This document shows, piece after piece, positions 51,278 through 63,279 of a stretch of DNA of 64,000 bases. The position numbers and the translations under genes were made by a program. A model generated the notes under the pieces. That model saw only the letters and a program-made list of their open reading frames with translations, was not told where the DNA came from and ran no database searches. Source of the DNA: Engraulis encrasicolus (taxonomy: Eukaryota; Chordata; Actinopteri; Clupeiformes; Engraulidae); contig NC_085876.1 in assembly GCF_034702125.1 (NCBI RefSeq), positions 18,627,514 through 18,691,513 of the forward strand, read 5' to 3'. Positions within the stretch are counted from its first letter, which is position 1. Every line of letters begins with the position of its first letter.

Positions 51278-52898
51278 AGGGTTTATGAAACGAAAACAAA
51301 CGGTCATTCCCATTAAAGCCTTGTTTTTTCTGATAGCATCGATGAAACTTTGAACCCAATCATCCTGGAGGAACTTGTGAAAATGGCAACTCAAAGTGTG
51401 AATTCTGTGAAATTTGGTGTGACTAATGAGCTGGGCTGTGACATCAAAGAGGAGAGTCCCTGGTTTGCTAGTATGGCGATCTGAGAAAACAACACACATT
51501 TGATGGACCCACATCTTATAAAGGAACCAAAATTCTGATACAAACATCAGCGTGTCGAAAAAACCACACATCCAACCTCATGAGAAAAAAAAAACAGCAG
51601 CACAAATCTATTTCAGAGGCACTGATACATCTGCAGAAAGTGACATGTCTGACAGGCGAAGTGACGGTTGTTGACATAGCCTGACAGTTCGTTTTGTTTA
51701 TGGTTACGGTTGCTAAGGGCGCTTTGCCATGACCCAAAGATGACATGGCGTGTGTATTTGTTGACAAATGGGGGGCATTTTGATTCAATTGCGCGATATA
51801 GTGTGATTTAAATGCATGTAGGCTACATGCAAAAATATCATCAACTAGAGACAAAACGGAGGTATTAGGCTGTTGGAAAAATACCCTAGATAGCCTGAGT
51901 CCTCAGCATGTTTTTAGCGTTTATCATTATTATTATTTTTTGTGCTCAAAGTCACAGGCGTCGCGTGTCCCTCACCCTGACTCTGAGGACGAGGTGTGTC
52001 CAAACGTCAGCCACACGTGCACCACAATACTAAAAACAAACAATCAACGCTTCAAAGTAGGCCTACACTATGTGCATCTCCGTTTATTCGCTAAGCAGTA
52101 GACCAGTCTGTGAGTTGGCTGTCCTCGACCGAGAGCACCACGCTGATGCGCGGATATCCTCCCAAAACCAATTTATTGACCAGTTGAAAGGCAATCAACA
52201 AAAAGTGCATATTCCGAGAGCATTCGCATCGGTTTGGCATGTAATGTGCATTACCCTTTCCTGAAAACAACATACAAAGCAGATGGACAAGATAAAATGA
52301 GTAGCCTAAAGCCAAGCAGTGCACTCAACTGTCTTCGTGCCCAAGCAGTTACAGGGGGAGTTTCAGTCTGCACGCCGGCGATGTCAATTGTTGGAACTGC
52401 TTGAGGCAATAGCATTCTCTTCAGTCCAACCATGCCCGCGATCTCCACATTTGTGGTGAAGCTTGCTTCAAAACCACGCATTGGATCCACAGAGCCCTAG
52501 CTTGTTTTAGCCTTCTCCTTGTCGGCCACAGTTCCATCATTCTTCACAGAAGGGAACTTGTGCAAAGATATTCCTTCTGTCAAGTAGCCATTTTTGCAGC
52601 TGGCACCGTTCGGCCCTCCAGCAACACACTGCTTGACACTGCGCTTTGTTTTGGTACTAGCCGCCATTGATCTGAACAAGGTGGAATGAGGTGAACTTTC
52701 CCCTTCTATGTCACGCATATCATTTGCATAAAATTTGCATGTCACGAAAAAAAGTAAACATAGGGAACGTTTTAACATTACTTTTAGGACAAAATATCAC
52801 CCAGACAATATCCCATTTTATTCACAAGGCTTAGAACTTTCAGAATCTGTCCTGGAAATGGTCAAATTCCTTTACTTTGTTTTCGTTTCATAAACCCT
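51278..52898 (-). mobile_element. DNA transposon with TTAA target duplication and THAP cargo (Kolobok-like)
   Basis: The ends are perfect inverted repeats for at least 23 bases (AGGGTTTATGAAACGAAAAC at the left; its complement ends at 52898). TTAA lies directly outside both ends (51274-51277, 52899-52902). A THAP-encoding minus-strand remnant lies near the right end. TTAA targets together with a THAP-type protein suggest the Kolobok superfamily. No full transposase is visible in 1.6 kb, so it is probably non-autonomous. Confidence 0.7.
52251..52667 (-). pseudogene. THAP-domain protein remnant inside a TTAA-flanked element
   Basis: From ATG at 52667-52665 the minus strand reads MAASTKTKRSVKQCVAGGPN, then CKNGYLTEGISLHKFPS, the N-terminal half of a THAP zinc finger (C-x-C spacing and HKFP). 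The frame stops at 52497, and the middle of the THAP fold (Trp and CxxH part) is not seen. A second open stretch (52490 downward) carries FEASFTTNVEIAGMVGLKRM and QAVPTIDI, resembling the tail that follows THAP domains in many fish proteins. I read this as a decayed or exon-split THAP gene carried by a transposon. It could still be spliced; no complete protein can be assembled by eye. Confidence 0.5.
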
Positions 52899-53519
52899 TT
52901 AACACAGTATTATAATGTATTAATGAACTAATACTCCACAAAACATTTCAGAAATGTTTGTAAATGAGTAATGACCAATTATGCAGCTGCACAGTGGAGT
53001 GGAGCACAGATAGGTTTGATGAGTGCCTTCCGGATAGCCTGATCAACCAGCCTAAATGGATTGGATGTCTAATTTACCAAATGCAGGCAAAACATGTTGC
53101 CGTCCAGCAGTTGGCGCTGGTTTTCCAGGCTACCTTCTGGACGCTTCTATATCATGGGGTTTCATCTCAGGACAGTGCCTGCTGTGTTCATACACTCACC
53201 GGCCACTTCATTAGGAACACCTCTCTAGTGCTGGGTTGGACCCGTTTTTGCCTTCAGAACTGCCTTAACTAGCCAGGCTGTGCCCTCTGAGAGACGCAAC
53301 ACTTTCAGCGTTTCAACTAGTCAGGTCAAGAGCAATGAAAGTACTTTCTGAGTTCCCGAAAATATGGGAACTCCTCCCACTTTATCAGTAAGCAAATGAA
53401 TATAAGCAAACCAAGGGAGGCGGGTCAACTATGCTGTTTGGAAAATGTTAATTGTTATACTCTTGGTCAGACCAAGTCTCGAAGAGATTTGAACGTCGAT
53501 GATAATCAGGCCTGCAATA

Positions 53520-54941
53520 ATAACCCCAACTCCGGTGAAGTTGGGATGTTTGGTAAACAGAGAATAAAATCAAAATGCTATCATTTTCCAAACATTCAAT
53601 ACATTCCTTAGATGGAGAATAGTGAAAAGACAACATATCAAGTGTTAAAACCGAGAAAAAATATTGTTTTAGGGGACATTTCTAATTTGATAACTGCAAC
53701 ACGTCTCAAATAAGTTGGGACGGGGATCAGTGAAATGTTATAAACATCCAAATAAGATAAAACAACAAGGAAGAACATTTCAAAATGAATTGTACTGATG
53801 AACAATTTGAATGTCCAGGTATAAGACAATCACAAAGAGGCTGAGTCACTCAGAATTAAAGATGCAGAGGGAACAATTACCATAGTTATTACATAAAGTT
53901 TTGAATTCTCTTGATTTACTGTGATTGAGTGTATATAAGACCTATTTTTGTCATTAAAATCATTGTATAGGTTCATGACATCATGGAATATATATTGGCT
54001 GTAGTCTCACTCTAGCACTCCCAGAATTACAGCTAGTGAAAACTTGACCATATTAAGGACGCTTCATGTGTGCAAATGATAGAGGGGTTTAACATTCTCC
54101 TATCCACCCGAGCTCACTTGAAATAGACCCAGAAGACATGGGAAACTGTCCTTTGCTTACAGAAGTCAGCAGCAGTTGCAGAAGTAAATTCTTTTTGAAA
54201 ATAATACAGTCTTGCACATCCTGTGTTACAGTGAAAATTGACCATGCAACTTGTGTGAGTGCTAACTTCAAAAGTCAGCCTCCATGATAGCATGGGGATG
54301 CAGTAGTAGACAGTAGTCTACATTGGTTAAGCTGTTCTAACTCACCTATAGAATTGAATACAGTACTGAATTAAATAAATGGGTTTTAAACAGCATGAAA
54401 AGCCACTTGTGCAATATAAATATATTTTGCCACATAGTAGGACAAATTGTATTCTCTACTATGTTTTAACAGTTAAACTCCAACATAAGGACCAGCAGGA
54501 CATAAAATGGCAGACTTTTGGTCAAGACCTGTCACACTGTAAGCACTACAGAAAGGAAAACATTGCAAAACATGACAAGGAATACACCTACCATTTAAGC
54601 TGTTGAAATCATGTCCAAGATAGGAATCAACACTGTTTTTATATAAAAGCATCTCATCAGTTAATGCTATTAACTTTTAAGTGTTGTCTTTTGTTTTGTT
54701 TTTAGTCTTCCTTGACATTTGTTACCTTTTATTGTCCCCGTCCCAACTCTTTTGAGACACGTTGGATTTACATATTCATGAATATCCCCCAAAACAATAA
54801 TTTTGGTCAGTTTTGATGGCTGATATGTTTTCCATATACCGTTCTCCAACTAAGGTCAGAACCAGACTTCTGAAAATGGCAGTATTTTGTTATTATTCGC
54901 AATTAACCTTGCGTCCCAACTTCTATGGAGTTGGGGTTTGT
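53520..54941. mobile_element. Non-autonomous transposon nested in the Tc1-like element
   Basis: Inverted ends ACCCCAACTCCGGTGAAGTT and its near-complement at 54912-54938 flank 1.4 kb with no coding capacity that I recognise. A second internal inverted match (near 53705 and 54740, GTCTCAAAT-AGTTGGGAC type) lies further in. Confidence 0.6.
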
Positions 54942-55320
54942 ACTTGGGTAGGCAACAAAGATAAATTGGTACTAATTGGCCCAAATTGTGTTAGGAAAAT
55001 ATCCTTATGCCATTATATCTCCAGCCTGAAATGTTGATGTAAGGCAGGGTTGATTCATGTTTTCATGTGTTGACGCCAAATTCTGGCCATTCACCTGAGT
55101 GTTGCAGTATATATCAAGACTCATCAGACCAGGCAACATTTTTCCAATCTTCTAGTGTTGTTTAAGGTGCAAATTGTTGCCTCATTTCCCTGTTCTTAGC
55201 AGACAGGAGTGGCACCAAATGTGGTTTTCTGCTGCTGTAGCCCATTTACCTCAAGATTTGATGTGCTGTGTAATCAGAGATTCTCTTATGCACACCTCTG
55301 TAATGAGTGGTTATTTGACT

Positions 55321-55512
55321 TAACCCCTTAGCACAGAGCCTATCATAATCTAACTGTCACCAAAATTCTAATGGCTATGTCTTAATCTGTTACTTAAGGC
55401 TCTCGGTAATGTCCTAGCAATGTTGTTATGATGTAGTTGGTATTTTCAGCAAATAGTGAATAGGCCTGCCGGCAACCCCATCTACACTAGAGGCTACTGT
55501 TGCCCTTTAATC
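55321..55512. repeat. Short interspersed repeat splitting the Tc1-like element
   Basis: About 190 bp starting TTAACCCCTTAGCACAGAG, present again at 24250-24434 (TAACCTCTTGGCACAGAG). It interrupts the transposase homology cleanly. Confidence 0.55.
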
Positions 55513-55690
55513 AGCTCAAACCAGTCTGGCCATTCTCCTCTGACTTCTGCCACCAACAAGGCATTTTTGCCCACAGAACCGCTGCTCACTGTATATTTTT
55601 TCTTTTTCGGACCATTCTTTGTAAACCCTAGAAATGGTTGTGTGTGTGAATATCCCAGTAAATCAGTATTTTCTGAAATACTCAGATCTT

Positions 55691-56002
55691 TCACTGTTCT
55701 TTCACTGTTATTATTTCTATTATAGTGTCTACATTCTTTCTTTATCTTATCTCTGTTACATGTTCAATGTTAAATGTTAAATGTTAAATGTTCATTTATA
55801 CTGTATTCATTATCGTCCATTGTTACCAGTCCATCACTGTTACCTGTCCTGTCTTGCACTTTATGTCAGTCTGAAAAATGACAGGGTTTTTTTAAATGTC
55901 TTGTCTTGACATGGTATAGGGCGAAAACGTAATTTCATTTTTCATTGTATGTCTTGTGCATATGATGAAAGTGACAATAAAAGCTGACTTGACTTGACTT
56001 GA
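55691..56002 (+). mobile_element. LINE-type 3' end fragment nested in the Tc1-like element
   Basis: Ends in ...GACAATAAAAGCTGACTTGACTTGACTTG, the same tail as the fragment at 8512-8782. Such tails mark 3' ends of fish non-LTR retrotransposons. Confidence 0.5.
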
Positions 56003-56370
56003 TCAAGCCCTTCCGGCACCAACAGCCATGCCATGTTCAAAGTCATTTAAATAACCTTTCCTCCCCATTATGATGCTGCATCCGATCATCTCAACCATAC
56101 ATGCATAATTGCACGGAGTTGCCACCATGTGATTGGCTGATTAGAAATGTGCCTCAATGAAAAGTTGTAAAGGTGTTCCTATTGAAGTGGCCGGTGAGTG
56201 CATAGTTCTAGTGTTTCTTGCTCATTTACATTTATTTGTAAATGTTTTGTTGATAGTGTATAAAACTTTTAAGTAACCATTATTTTTTAAGTGTTTCTTT
56301 TCACAGTTGTTCTATGTGCCATTGATATGGAATAGGCTATATGTTGACCATCAAGTTCATGCCCTTAGCC

Positions 56371-56684
56371 CAGGGGTGGGTAACCTATGTCTCGAGGGCC
56401 GTTTGCGGCCCTTGAGGCCGTTTTATCCGCACCCCGATATAATTTGATTGTTATTCAGCTTCACATGAAATATGACATATTTTGTAGAGGAATCTTAGAA
56501 ATTGCATTTGCAATTAAGTTATATTCAGGGAACCTAGAGAAGGTGGTGTTTGTTTAAAAGGTGGCTGCCTTCAACATAGGCCTAAAGTGAAGGCGAAAAT
56601 CCTGGTTTGTGTTCATAGACGACTTTTACGGCCCTCAGATGAATTTGAAGTAGCCCTTCAAATGAAAAAGGTTCCCCACCCCTG
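56371..56684. mobile_element. hAT-type MITE
   Basis: Ends CAGGGGTGGGTAACC and GGTTCCCCACCCCTG; flanks CCTTAGCC and CCTTACCC (7 of 8). An inverted copy is at 62956-63278. Confidence 0.75.
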
Positions 56685-56699
56685 CCTTACCCCTACATG

Positions 56700-57860
56700 T
56701 CCCTTACTTCACCATGTCTAATAATATGAGACTCCAGGAGAGCCAAAGTCTCGCAAAGTACTAAAAGTGGGTTATTGGGTTGATTGCCACAGCAGTTCAT
56801 TATCTAACCCACCAACTTCAAAAAAAATAAAATAGGCCTACTGTTGCACTCTCAGAACTCTTTTGTCTAAAGACAATTATCAGTGAAAGCAGGGCAAGGA
56901 AAACCTCTGTTCTGAGTGATGATGATACAAATTGTGTGTCTTAAATTTGAGGTGTATGAAGTAAAACTAGTAGACATAGGCCTACTTTAACCATGCGTCT
57001 ATATCAGGTAGGCCTACTTTGGAATAACTGCTGTACATTTACATTTTTACATTTAAATAACATTTATCTGATGCGTTTTATATCCTCGCTGCATAAGCTA
57101 CTGTGTGTAAGATCATGTTTTAGAGTTATAATCACATTAGAGTAGGCCTACTACTTCTTACATCTCTGTCTATAATGCATAACTGACGGCAATATTCTGT
57201 TACCCTGATGATGCCCACAGAAAACTCAACTTTATAATAGCCCCATATTATAATGGGCCCGCTGGTCAACTGCTAAGGCTACATAGGGCAGCAGCAGTGT
57301 AATTGATTGTCTTGACCTGACGATGGCAGTATAGGTCTCTCTTGTATGGACAAAGTCGCTTTACCATGAGAAAACTGTAGCCACGGGAGAGGTTCTTGAC
57401 TTGGATGGCTGCCAAAAATATTATATCTCTAAGTAGCCTAAACTGTGGAAGATGTTGCTCAACCCTAATTAAACAGCTACCACCAAGCTATCTGATACAA
57501 AAAGCACATGCTACAACTATTTCAAATAGCCTCTGCCAGATAGGACTGGGAGGAAATGAGGCATAATGACAAAGCTAGACAGAACATCATCTCCAGGGTT
57601 GCACACATAGGCCTATCTGGGAAATCAAGCTTGATCAAGCAGTCTGTTGCCGTTATTAGACAAAAATATCAGCCTGCCTGAGCCACTAATTTGTGAATAT
57701 GCTATTTACCATAAAAAGTGAACAATCGTTTTCATTTTGCATTATATTATTGTATCGTTATCAATGCCAAAATTTAGAGTATTCATTTTGGCTCCTCGGT
57801 GCCTCTTGGTGGGAGCCAAAATGTCGCCAGTTTCTAGGCACCTCATGTAAATACTGTTTC
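56700..57860. other. Gene-free stretch before rxrb
   Basis: No coding region or repeat family recognised. The section from about 57860 to 58550 may hold upstream non-coding rxrb exons, which cannot be shown from sequence alone. Confidence 0.45.
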
Positions 57861-58553
57861 CTTTTCAGTGAAGAAGGATTGACGACGAAGCAAACGCTGG
57901 GGGCAGACAGGAGGTGGGAGAGGAATATTTCAGGCCTTACATTTCACATTTCTGGAAATAGGCGGCATTATTGGAAATATAACGTTAGTATGTCTGCAGC
58001 CGTAATTTCTTTGTTGATATAGAAATATTGTGTCTAGCACGATAAACGATGAGGTTGGCCACCAGCTTGCGAGTGCGATGTTTCCGTCTGTTGTTGTCTC
58101 TTTCTTGCTAGGCTAGTGCTAGCTAGCCTGCATCCTGCTTTAGTCCCCTAATCACCTTCTGGCCGATAGATAGTTTAGGCCTAACGTCGGTTAGCTCGAA
58201 CACTTTTACACTTTGCTTAAACGCGATTGTTATATTTGGTTTGTGAATGCTTTATGTTATGTATATCCTATGTTAACTTGGTTTAAACGATGGAAAGCAG
58301 ACATTATTTTGTCGACTAGTGAGCTATTGCTAACGTCAACACTAGAGCTGCTAGCGATAGCTGTTATCGTGGCTTCCAAGCTGTTGGCGAAGTGACCTGC
58401 ACAATAACATTCGCTCGACATAAATTGTATTCCTGGGTTTTACTTTCAAGTTTCAGAATGCATTTTGTTGCATGCTATTGTGGTGCAGTCATATAACGAA
58501 ATGCAGCCTAGAAGCATCACGTCTGTTGCATGGCATTTTTGTTCAATTTTTAG

Positions 58554-60136
58554 GTGGATTACTGATTGAAGAAACCCCAGCGGCCCGGGCCCACGTCCGC
58601 GGTCTTGAGTTCAGTGATTGGGAGGGCAAGAAGCACGTCGATCGGGCTTCCAGCGAGGAACCAAGCCGCTGTGCTATCGGAGTTCGTCATGGGCGACAGT
58701 AGAGGTAATTTGCGGAAAAAAACATAGTTTTTCATAAATGTTTAACGGTTTGGCTTTCCTACAGGTTAATATTAATGAGGGCCTTTTTATTTTTTTGGTT
58801 TACTTTGTAGCTGTGCTAAACGCGTGATTTTCTAAATGCCCTTAGTTATTATATCCCTGCAGGCATAAGCTTACATTTTGCATTTGTTCTTCTGTCGTTA
58901 CATAGGCCCAACAAGTGAAGAATCCCCAAAAAATAACTTCACTTTCTTGCCCGTCTTATGAAAAGTGTAAGAGGTTGTAAACGATTGGCAGCCATAAAAC
59001 AAACCATTCGTCAAGGTTTATTACCACACTTCAAAGGGATTTAGCGCTTTACAACCTTTGTTTATGAAAGAACAGTCCATTGTGATGGTGATACAAATTT
59101 CACCCAGACGGTGTAATCTTGCTACATCATAATTACATGTACTGTAGGGCTGTTATTACTGTTCGAGATGATACATTTAGAAGGGAGAGGATAGGGTTAC
59201 TCGAGTGCAATTGAACGAATTGTGTCCTATGGATTGATAGGGCAGCAGTCGACGGAGCTTCTGCAAGGAACTGCACTCAGATCGACTCCACTAGCTCTTC
59301 TCCACTGACGCTAATTTTTCGCTCGTCCCTGGCATGCAATTGCCCTTTTACAAACCATGGGCACTGTAAACACCCCACATGCAGGCAGTAATAAAAACTA
59401 AGAATTCACATTTCTTGCCCAGTTATTCCCTCAGGTACAATGTGCATTGTGGTTATCAGTGTTCTGTGAAGTGCAGTTCACAGCGTAAGCGTATGAGTAT
59501 AAACACAGTCCCGTTTTGTTAGATTTGACACGGCAATGTTCAACCAGTTGGTGCAATTTGGTGTTGCCATGCCTTAGCCTGTGACCTTTGAGGTTGCATA
59601 ACCAGTAGATCTTGTGTTTGTGTGGTTGTACTCTGTCAGACTGTAGCTGTCTGGACTGTTCTGTTTTTACACTTTTTTCCTTACCTTTTTTGAGTGTTTA
59701 ACTGTCTTAATGTTCTTCTTCTCCTTCTCCTTTTTCTTCTTCTTCTTCTTCTTCTTAACCCTGTTTACACCCCCCCCCCCCCCCCCGCCACACTACCCCC
59801 ACCTCCATGCACACACACACCAACTCTGCCTACTTCCACCTCACCGTCTTACCTCAACATCACACACACCTCTCTCCACCTACACACCCCCCACCCCCCC
59901 CATCAGATTCCCGCAGCCCTGACAGCTCGTCTGTGTCGTCCCCGCCCCCTGGCCAGCGCTCACCACCATTGGCTCCCTCAGCCGCCGCCATGACGTCGCT
60001 GCCACCAATCACGTCGGCAGTGAACAGCCCCATCAGCAGCATGGGCTCCCCTTTCTCCGTCATCAGCTCCTCCATGGGCTCGCCCTGCCTGCCCGGAACA
60101 CCCTCTATTGGATACGGACCCATAAGCAGCCCGCAG
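58554..60136 (+). CDS. rxrb: Retinoid X receptor beta-type, 5' end of gene
   Basis: Two exons are visible. The first, probably 58554-58704 after a good acceptor-like tract, has a GC-rich 5' UTR and ends in ATG GGC GAC AGT AGA G (CDS from 58689). The second, 59907-60136, continues DSRSPDSSSVSS, then PPGQRSPPLAPSAAAMTSLP, MGSPFSVISSSMGSPC and GYGPISSPQ. This is the fish RXRB-type A/B (AF-1) domain; RXRA has related but distinct wording (PPFSVISSPMG). RXRs are nuclear receptors that heterodimerise with RAR, TR, VDR and others. The DNA-binding and ligand-binding exons are not in the remaining 3.9 kb, so the gene runs off the right edge. Which rxrb duplicate this is cannot be decided. Confidence 0.88.
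58689..58704 (+). CDS. rxrb: rxrb initiator exon, coding part (16 nt)
   Basis: MGDSR plus one base of a split Asp codon; donor gag|gtaatt. Identified by exact phase match to the next exon and by the MGDSRDSRSPDSS wording of fish RXRB. Confidence 0.82.
59907..60136 (+). CDS. rxrb: rxrb A/B-domain exon
   Basis: Acceptor catcag after a C-rich tract; donor gcag|gtcagc leads straight into a CA repeat. Seventy-six full codons. Confidence 0.92.
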
Positions 60137-60138
60137 GT

Positions 60139-60236
<98 letters not shown>

Positions 60237-60268
60237 CTTGCTGTGTACCCATGAGCAACCCGCAGGTC

Positions 60269-60347
<79 letters not shown>

Positions 60348-60655
60348 TCATAGGTGTCAGGTATCAGTCATCAGCTCCTCCATGGGCTCGCCTGCCCGGC
60401 ACACCCTCCATTAGGTATGGACCCATAAGCAGCCGTCAGGTCAGCTAACACACACACACACACACATTGTTATAAATAACACACGCACACTGAAACACAT
60501 ACCCTCTATCAACAGCCTGCTGGTCAGTCCAAACACACACACACTCAACACTCACACACAAACACACACCCTCAATCGACTATGGACCCATCAGCAGTCC
60601 GCAGGTCAGTACACACACTCATACACACCTTCCGTCGACTATGAACCCCCAAAAA
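60100..60655 (+). repeat. Array of duplicated rxrb exon 2 ends with CA repeats
   Basis: After the real donor at 60136, copies of the exon end (GACCCATAAGCAGCCCGCAG then GTCAGC) recur with donors after 60265, 60439, 60522 and 60604, plus a broken copy near 60630. CA tracts lie between (60139-60232, 60271-60343). Confidence 0.85.
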
Positions 60656-60659
60656 ATAA

Positions 60660-61420
60660 AACGGCAAATGATTATCATAATCAAAACTAAAGGCGGTCCA
60701 ACGGTATCCGTGTGTGTGAGAAATTTGTTGGTAGTGACATTTTTTTTAGCCACTCTGTGTATATAATTTTATGGCATCCTGTGATGAGCTGTCAGTGAGA
60801 TTAAGAAAGCACCAAGTTTGCAAATCAGAAACTTTTTGCTATGGGTAGTTTTTTGTTCAGTGGCCATTGCACGCTATTTGTGAATTTAAAAGAAGAAGAA
60901 AAACCTAAGTTACTAGTGAGTTTTTTTGTTCTCTAGCCATTGCACGCCATATTTGAATTCCTTTCAAAAGAAAAAAAACTTGGAACTGTATGCTAACATT
61001 AGTATCAAAGCCTGACTTGTAAAGGCATGAATAGACCAAGTGTGACAATTGTGATTCCAGCATCGGAAGTAGTTGATTTTGTATTGAGTCACGCAACAAA
61101 AGCGATTTGGGCGACTAGTGGTGATTCGCACGACTTTAGCCACCGTTGGTTTGTGTTGTAGTTGGACTTGAGCGAATATTATGCAAATTAGCTATGATGC
61201 GGTGATGCTATATGGGAATATTGGAATGCTGGCATTCTGCTTTTAACGAACATACTTTGTTGCTTCTATCGCTCGTATCGCTCTGGCTGCACAGTCCAGC
61301 GATTCTCTGTTGCTTGATCTTGTTGTCGCCGGTGTATTCACCCGGTAATGCGGAGGAAGTACTATCCTCTCTCTGCTCTCAGGTGCATCTCATTCACCTC
61401 CTTTCACACTGCTTGGTGTG
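60660..61420. other. rxrb intron, nothing recognised
   Basis: No exon or repeat family identified in this 760-bp part of the intron. Confidence 0.5.
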
Positions 61421-61424
61421 TCTG

Positions 61425-61660
61425 CTGGACAGCTGTGGCCTGATGGGTAAGGAGATGGGAGATCAGAGAGTTGCAGGTTCGAATCTCACCCTTCCACTCC
61501 CTGCTTTCTTCACTCCATGGCTGAAGTGCCCTTGAGAAAAGCACCTAACCCCATATTACTCCAGGGACTATAACCAATACCCTGTCAATAACTACTGTAA
61601 CTCACTTTGGATTAAAGAGTCAGCTAAGTGTAATGCACCAGTAATAATGTAATGTCTGCT
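61425..61660 (+). mobile_element. tRNA-derived SINE in the rxrb intron
   Basis: GGTTCGAATCTCACCC (B box), TGGCTGAAGTGCCCTTGAG, tail AGTCAGCTAAGTGTAATG; the best-preserved copy in the window. Confidence 0.75.
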
Positions 61661-62146
61661 CTCTACATGACACATAGGCCCGTTTTACCTCCATATCAGC
61701 AATTAAATCAATCTATCACGTAACACATTGTAATTTAATAGTAAATTTACGTAAATCTAAATGATGCATCATATTGTTTTGGCACTGGTCTTGAAAGTTG
61801 TTCGGACTTGTTTTGCATCAGGTTTAGTCAAGGCCTCTGGCAATACACCAGGAGGAGTTGCCTTTTTTTCCATCCAGTGATCTTGCTCTGGCCAGATACA
61901 TTTTGTATTAATCATTTCTGACATATCCAACATTTGCTGGCTTGAAGCGTGCAGAATCAGTGTCAAAGGGTAGTTAAGTTGATCTCCTTTCTGGCATTAT
62001 TGAAATTGATAAGCATTTCAAGTCAGTTTGGTGGATTTTTCAAAGGTATCTTTCTGGACCCTGTTTCATTGTAGCAGTTAGTTACCGTGAAACACTCAAA
62101 TATGGAGAAGAATACAAAGCCACACCTAAATAGAACACTTGACTTA

Positions 62147-62686
62147 AGCTGGGCTTACACTGTGCGACTTTTGCCCCGATTTTGCCCCGATTTGGCACTC
62201 GCACAACTTTTTGAGAGTCGGGCTGATTTCTTGCTCAATCGCAGGTCAATCGTGAGTCTCGCATCGTGCAGTGTACATGGGGTAACGACAAGCGATTTCG
62301 CCTCACAATCGTGCAATCGCAGGGTCGCAAGAAAATCAAAACGGTTTGAAATTCTGGTCGTGGCTCGTGCGTAAATCGCACAGTTAAAGCAGTGCTACGA
62401 CCCGATTGGACACTTCACATGCACAAATTAATAGGGCCGTGCGATTCGCTGTTGAGCGTGACCTCATCTCCACCTCAGGTGCGCATGTTCCCTCCTCTGC
62501 AGACCGGGGAAACATGCCTGTCGCGTCGTACGGTGGAAGCATTTCGCTCGCATCCGACTGTCGGCTTGTGTAGTGTGAGGACGTGAGTCGTGAGTTGTGA
62601 ACTTTTAAACAGTGAAATTCCATCGTGCAGTGTGAGCAGAAGCTTACAACCCACGAGTGAAAATATCGCACAGTGTATGCCCGGCT
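62147..62686. mobile_element. PIF/Harbinger-like MITE
   Basis: Ends AGCTGGGCTTACACTGTGCG and TCGCACAGTGTATGCCCGGC with a TTA triplet outside both ends (62144-62146, 62687-62689). Confidence 0.7.
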
Positions 62687-62955
62687 TTAGCTAGAAGCCC
62701 TATTTTACTGACCCAGGGTCATTCACCCCCAGTTATTTACAGCCGTCACCTGTAGCCTTCTCGGTCATGTCTGTTGGATTTATTGTCGTGAAGTATTCTG
62801 CTGAGAGTTCAAGGTTGGAAAATGGCCCTGCCCTACCTTGAGTGGCCAGGTCTATTTTGCATTATCTTGCTTGCTGTGGTACACTGTGCACTGTGTTGGA
62901 TGGTGGTCAGAGTAGGTATTGCAACTTATGCTGTTTATTATTATTATTAATAAAC

Positions 62956-63278
62956 CAAGGGTGGGGAACCTTTGTTCATTCGAGGGGACACATCCAAGGG
63001 CCGTAAAAGTCCTCAGAGGGCCGTACTATGAAAACAAACCAGGATTTCCCCATGCACTTTAGGCCTATATTGAAGGCAGAGACCTATATAACACACCACA
63101 CCTTCTCTAGGTCCCCTGAATATAACTTAATTGTATTGCACATGTATTTTCTAAGATTCCTTTACAAAATATGTCATATTTCATGTGAAGCTGCATAGCA
63201 TTAAAATTATACCGGGGGCCGGATAAAATGGCCTCAAGGGCCACAGACGGCCCTCGAGACATGGGTTCCCCACCCCTG
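62956..63278. mobile_element. hAT-type MITE, inverted copy of 56371-56684
   Basis: AGGCCTATATTGAAGG, TTCTCTAGGTCCCCTGAATA and TCATATTTCATGTGAAGCTG match the complement of the first copy. Confidence 0.75.
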
Positions 63279-63279
63279 A

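Larger units (their letters stand above)
53191..56204 (-). mobile_element. Tc1-like transposon, disrupted by nested insertions
   Basis: Matching ends (ACTCACCGGCCACTTCATT at the left, its near-complement GAAGTGGCCGGTGAGT at the right) bound about 3 kb. Minus-strand pieces of a Tc1/mariner-type transposase gene are recognisable at 53215-53270, 54962-55320, 55510-55690 and 56003-56200. They are separated by other elements. Part of the transposase region after 53270 is missing. The element is dead. Confidence 0.75.

Noticed and set aside
58472..58702. 76-codon ORF across the rxrb initiator exon
   Set aside because: It overlaps the rxrb ATG in another frame and crosses a likely splice acceptor. 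Only MGDSR matches the RXRB family and phase.
61212..61535. 107-codon ORF in the rxrb intron
   Set aside because: Its second half is the SINE at 61425-61660, and it has no RXR-like sequence.
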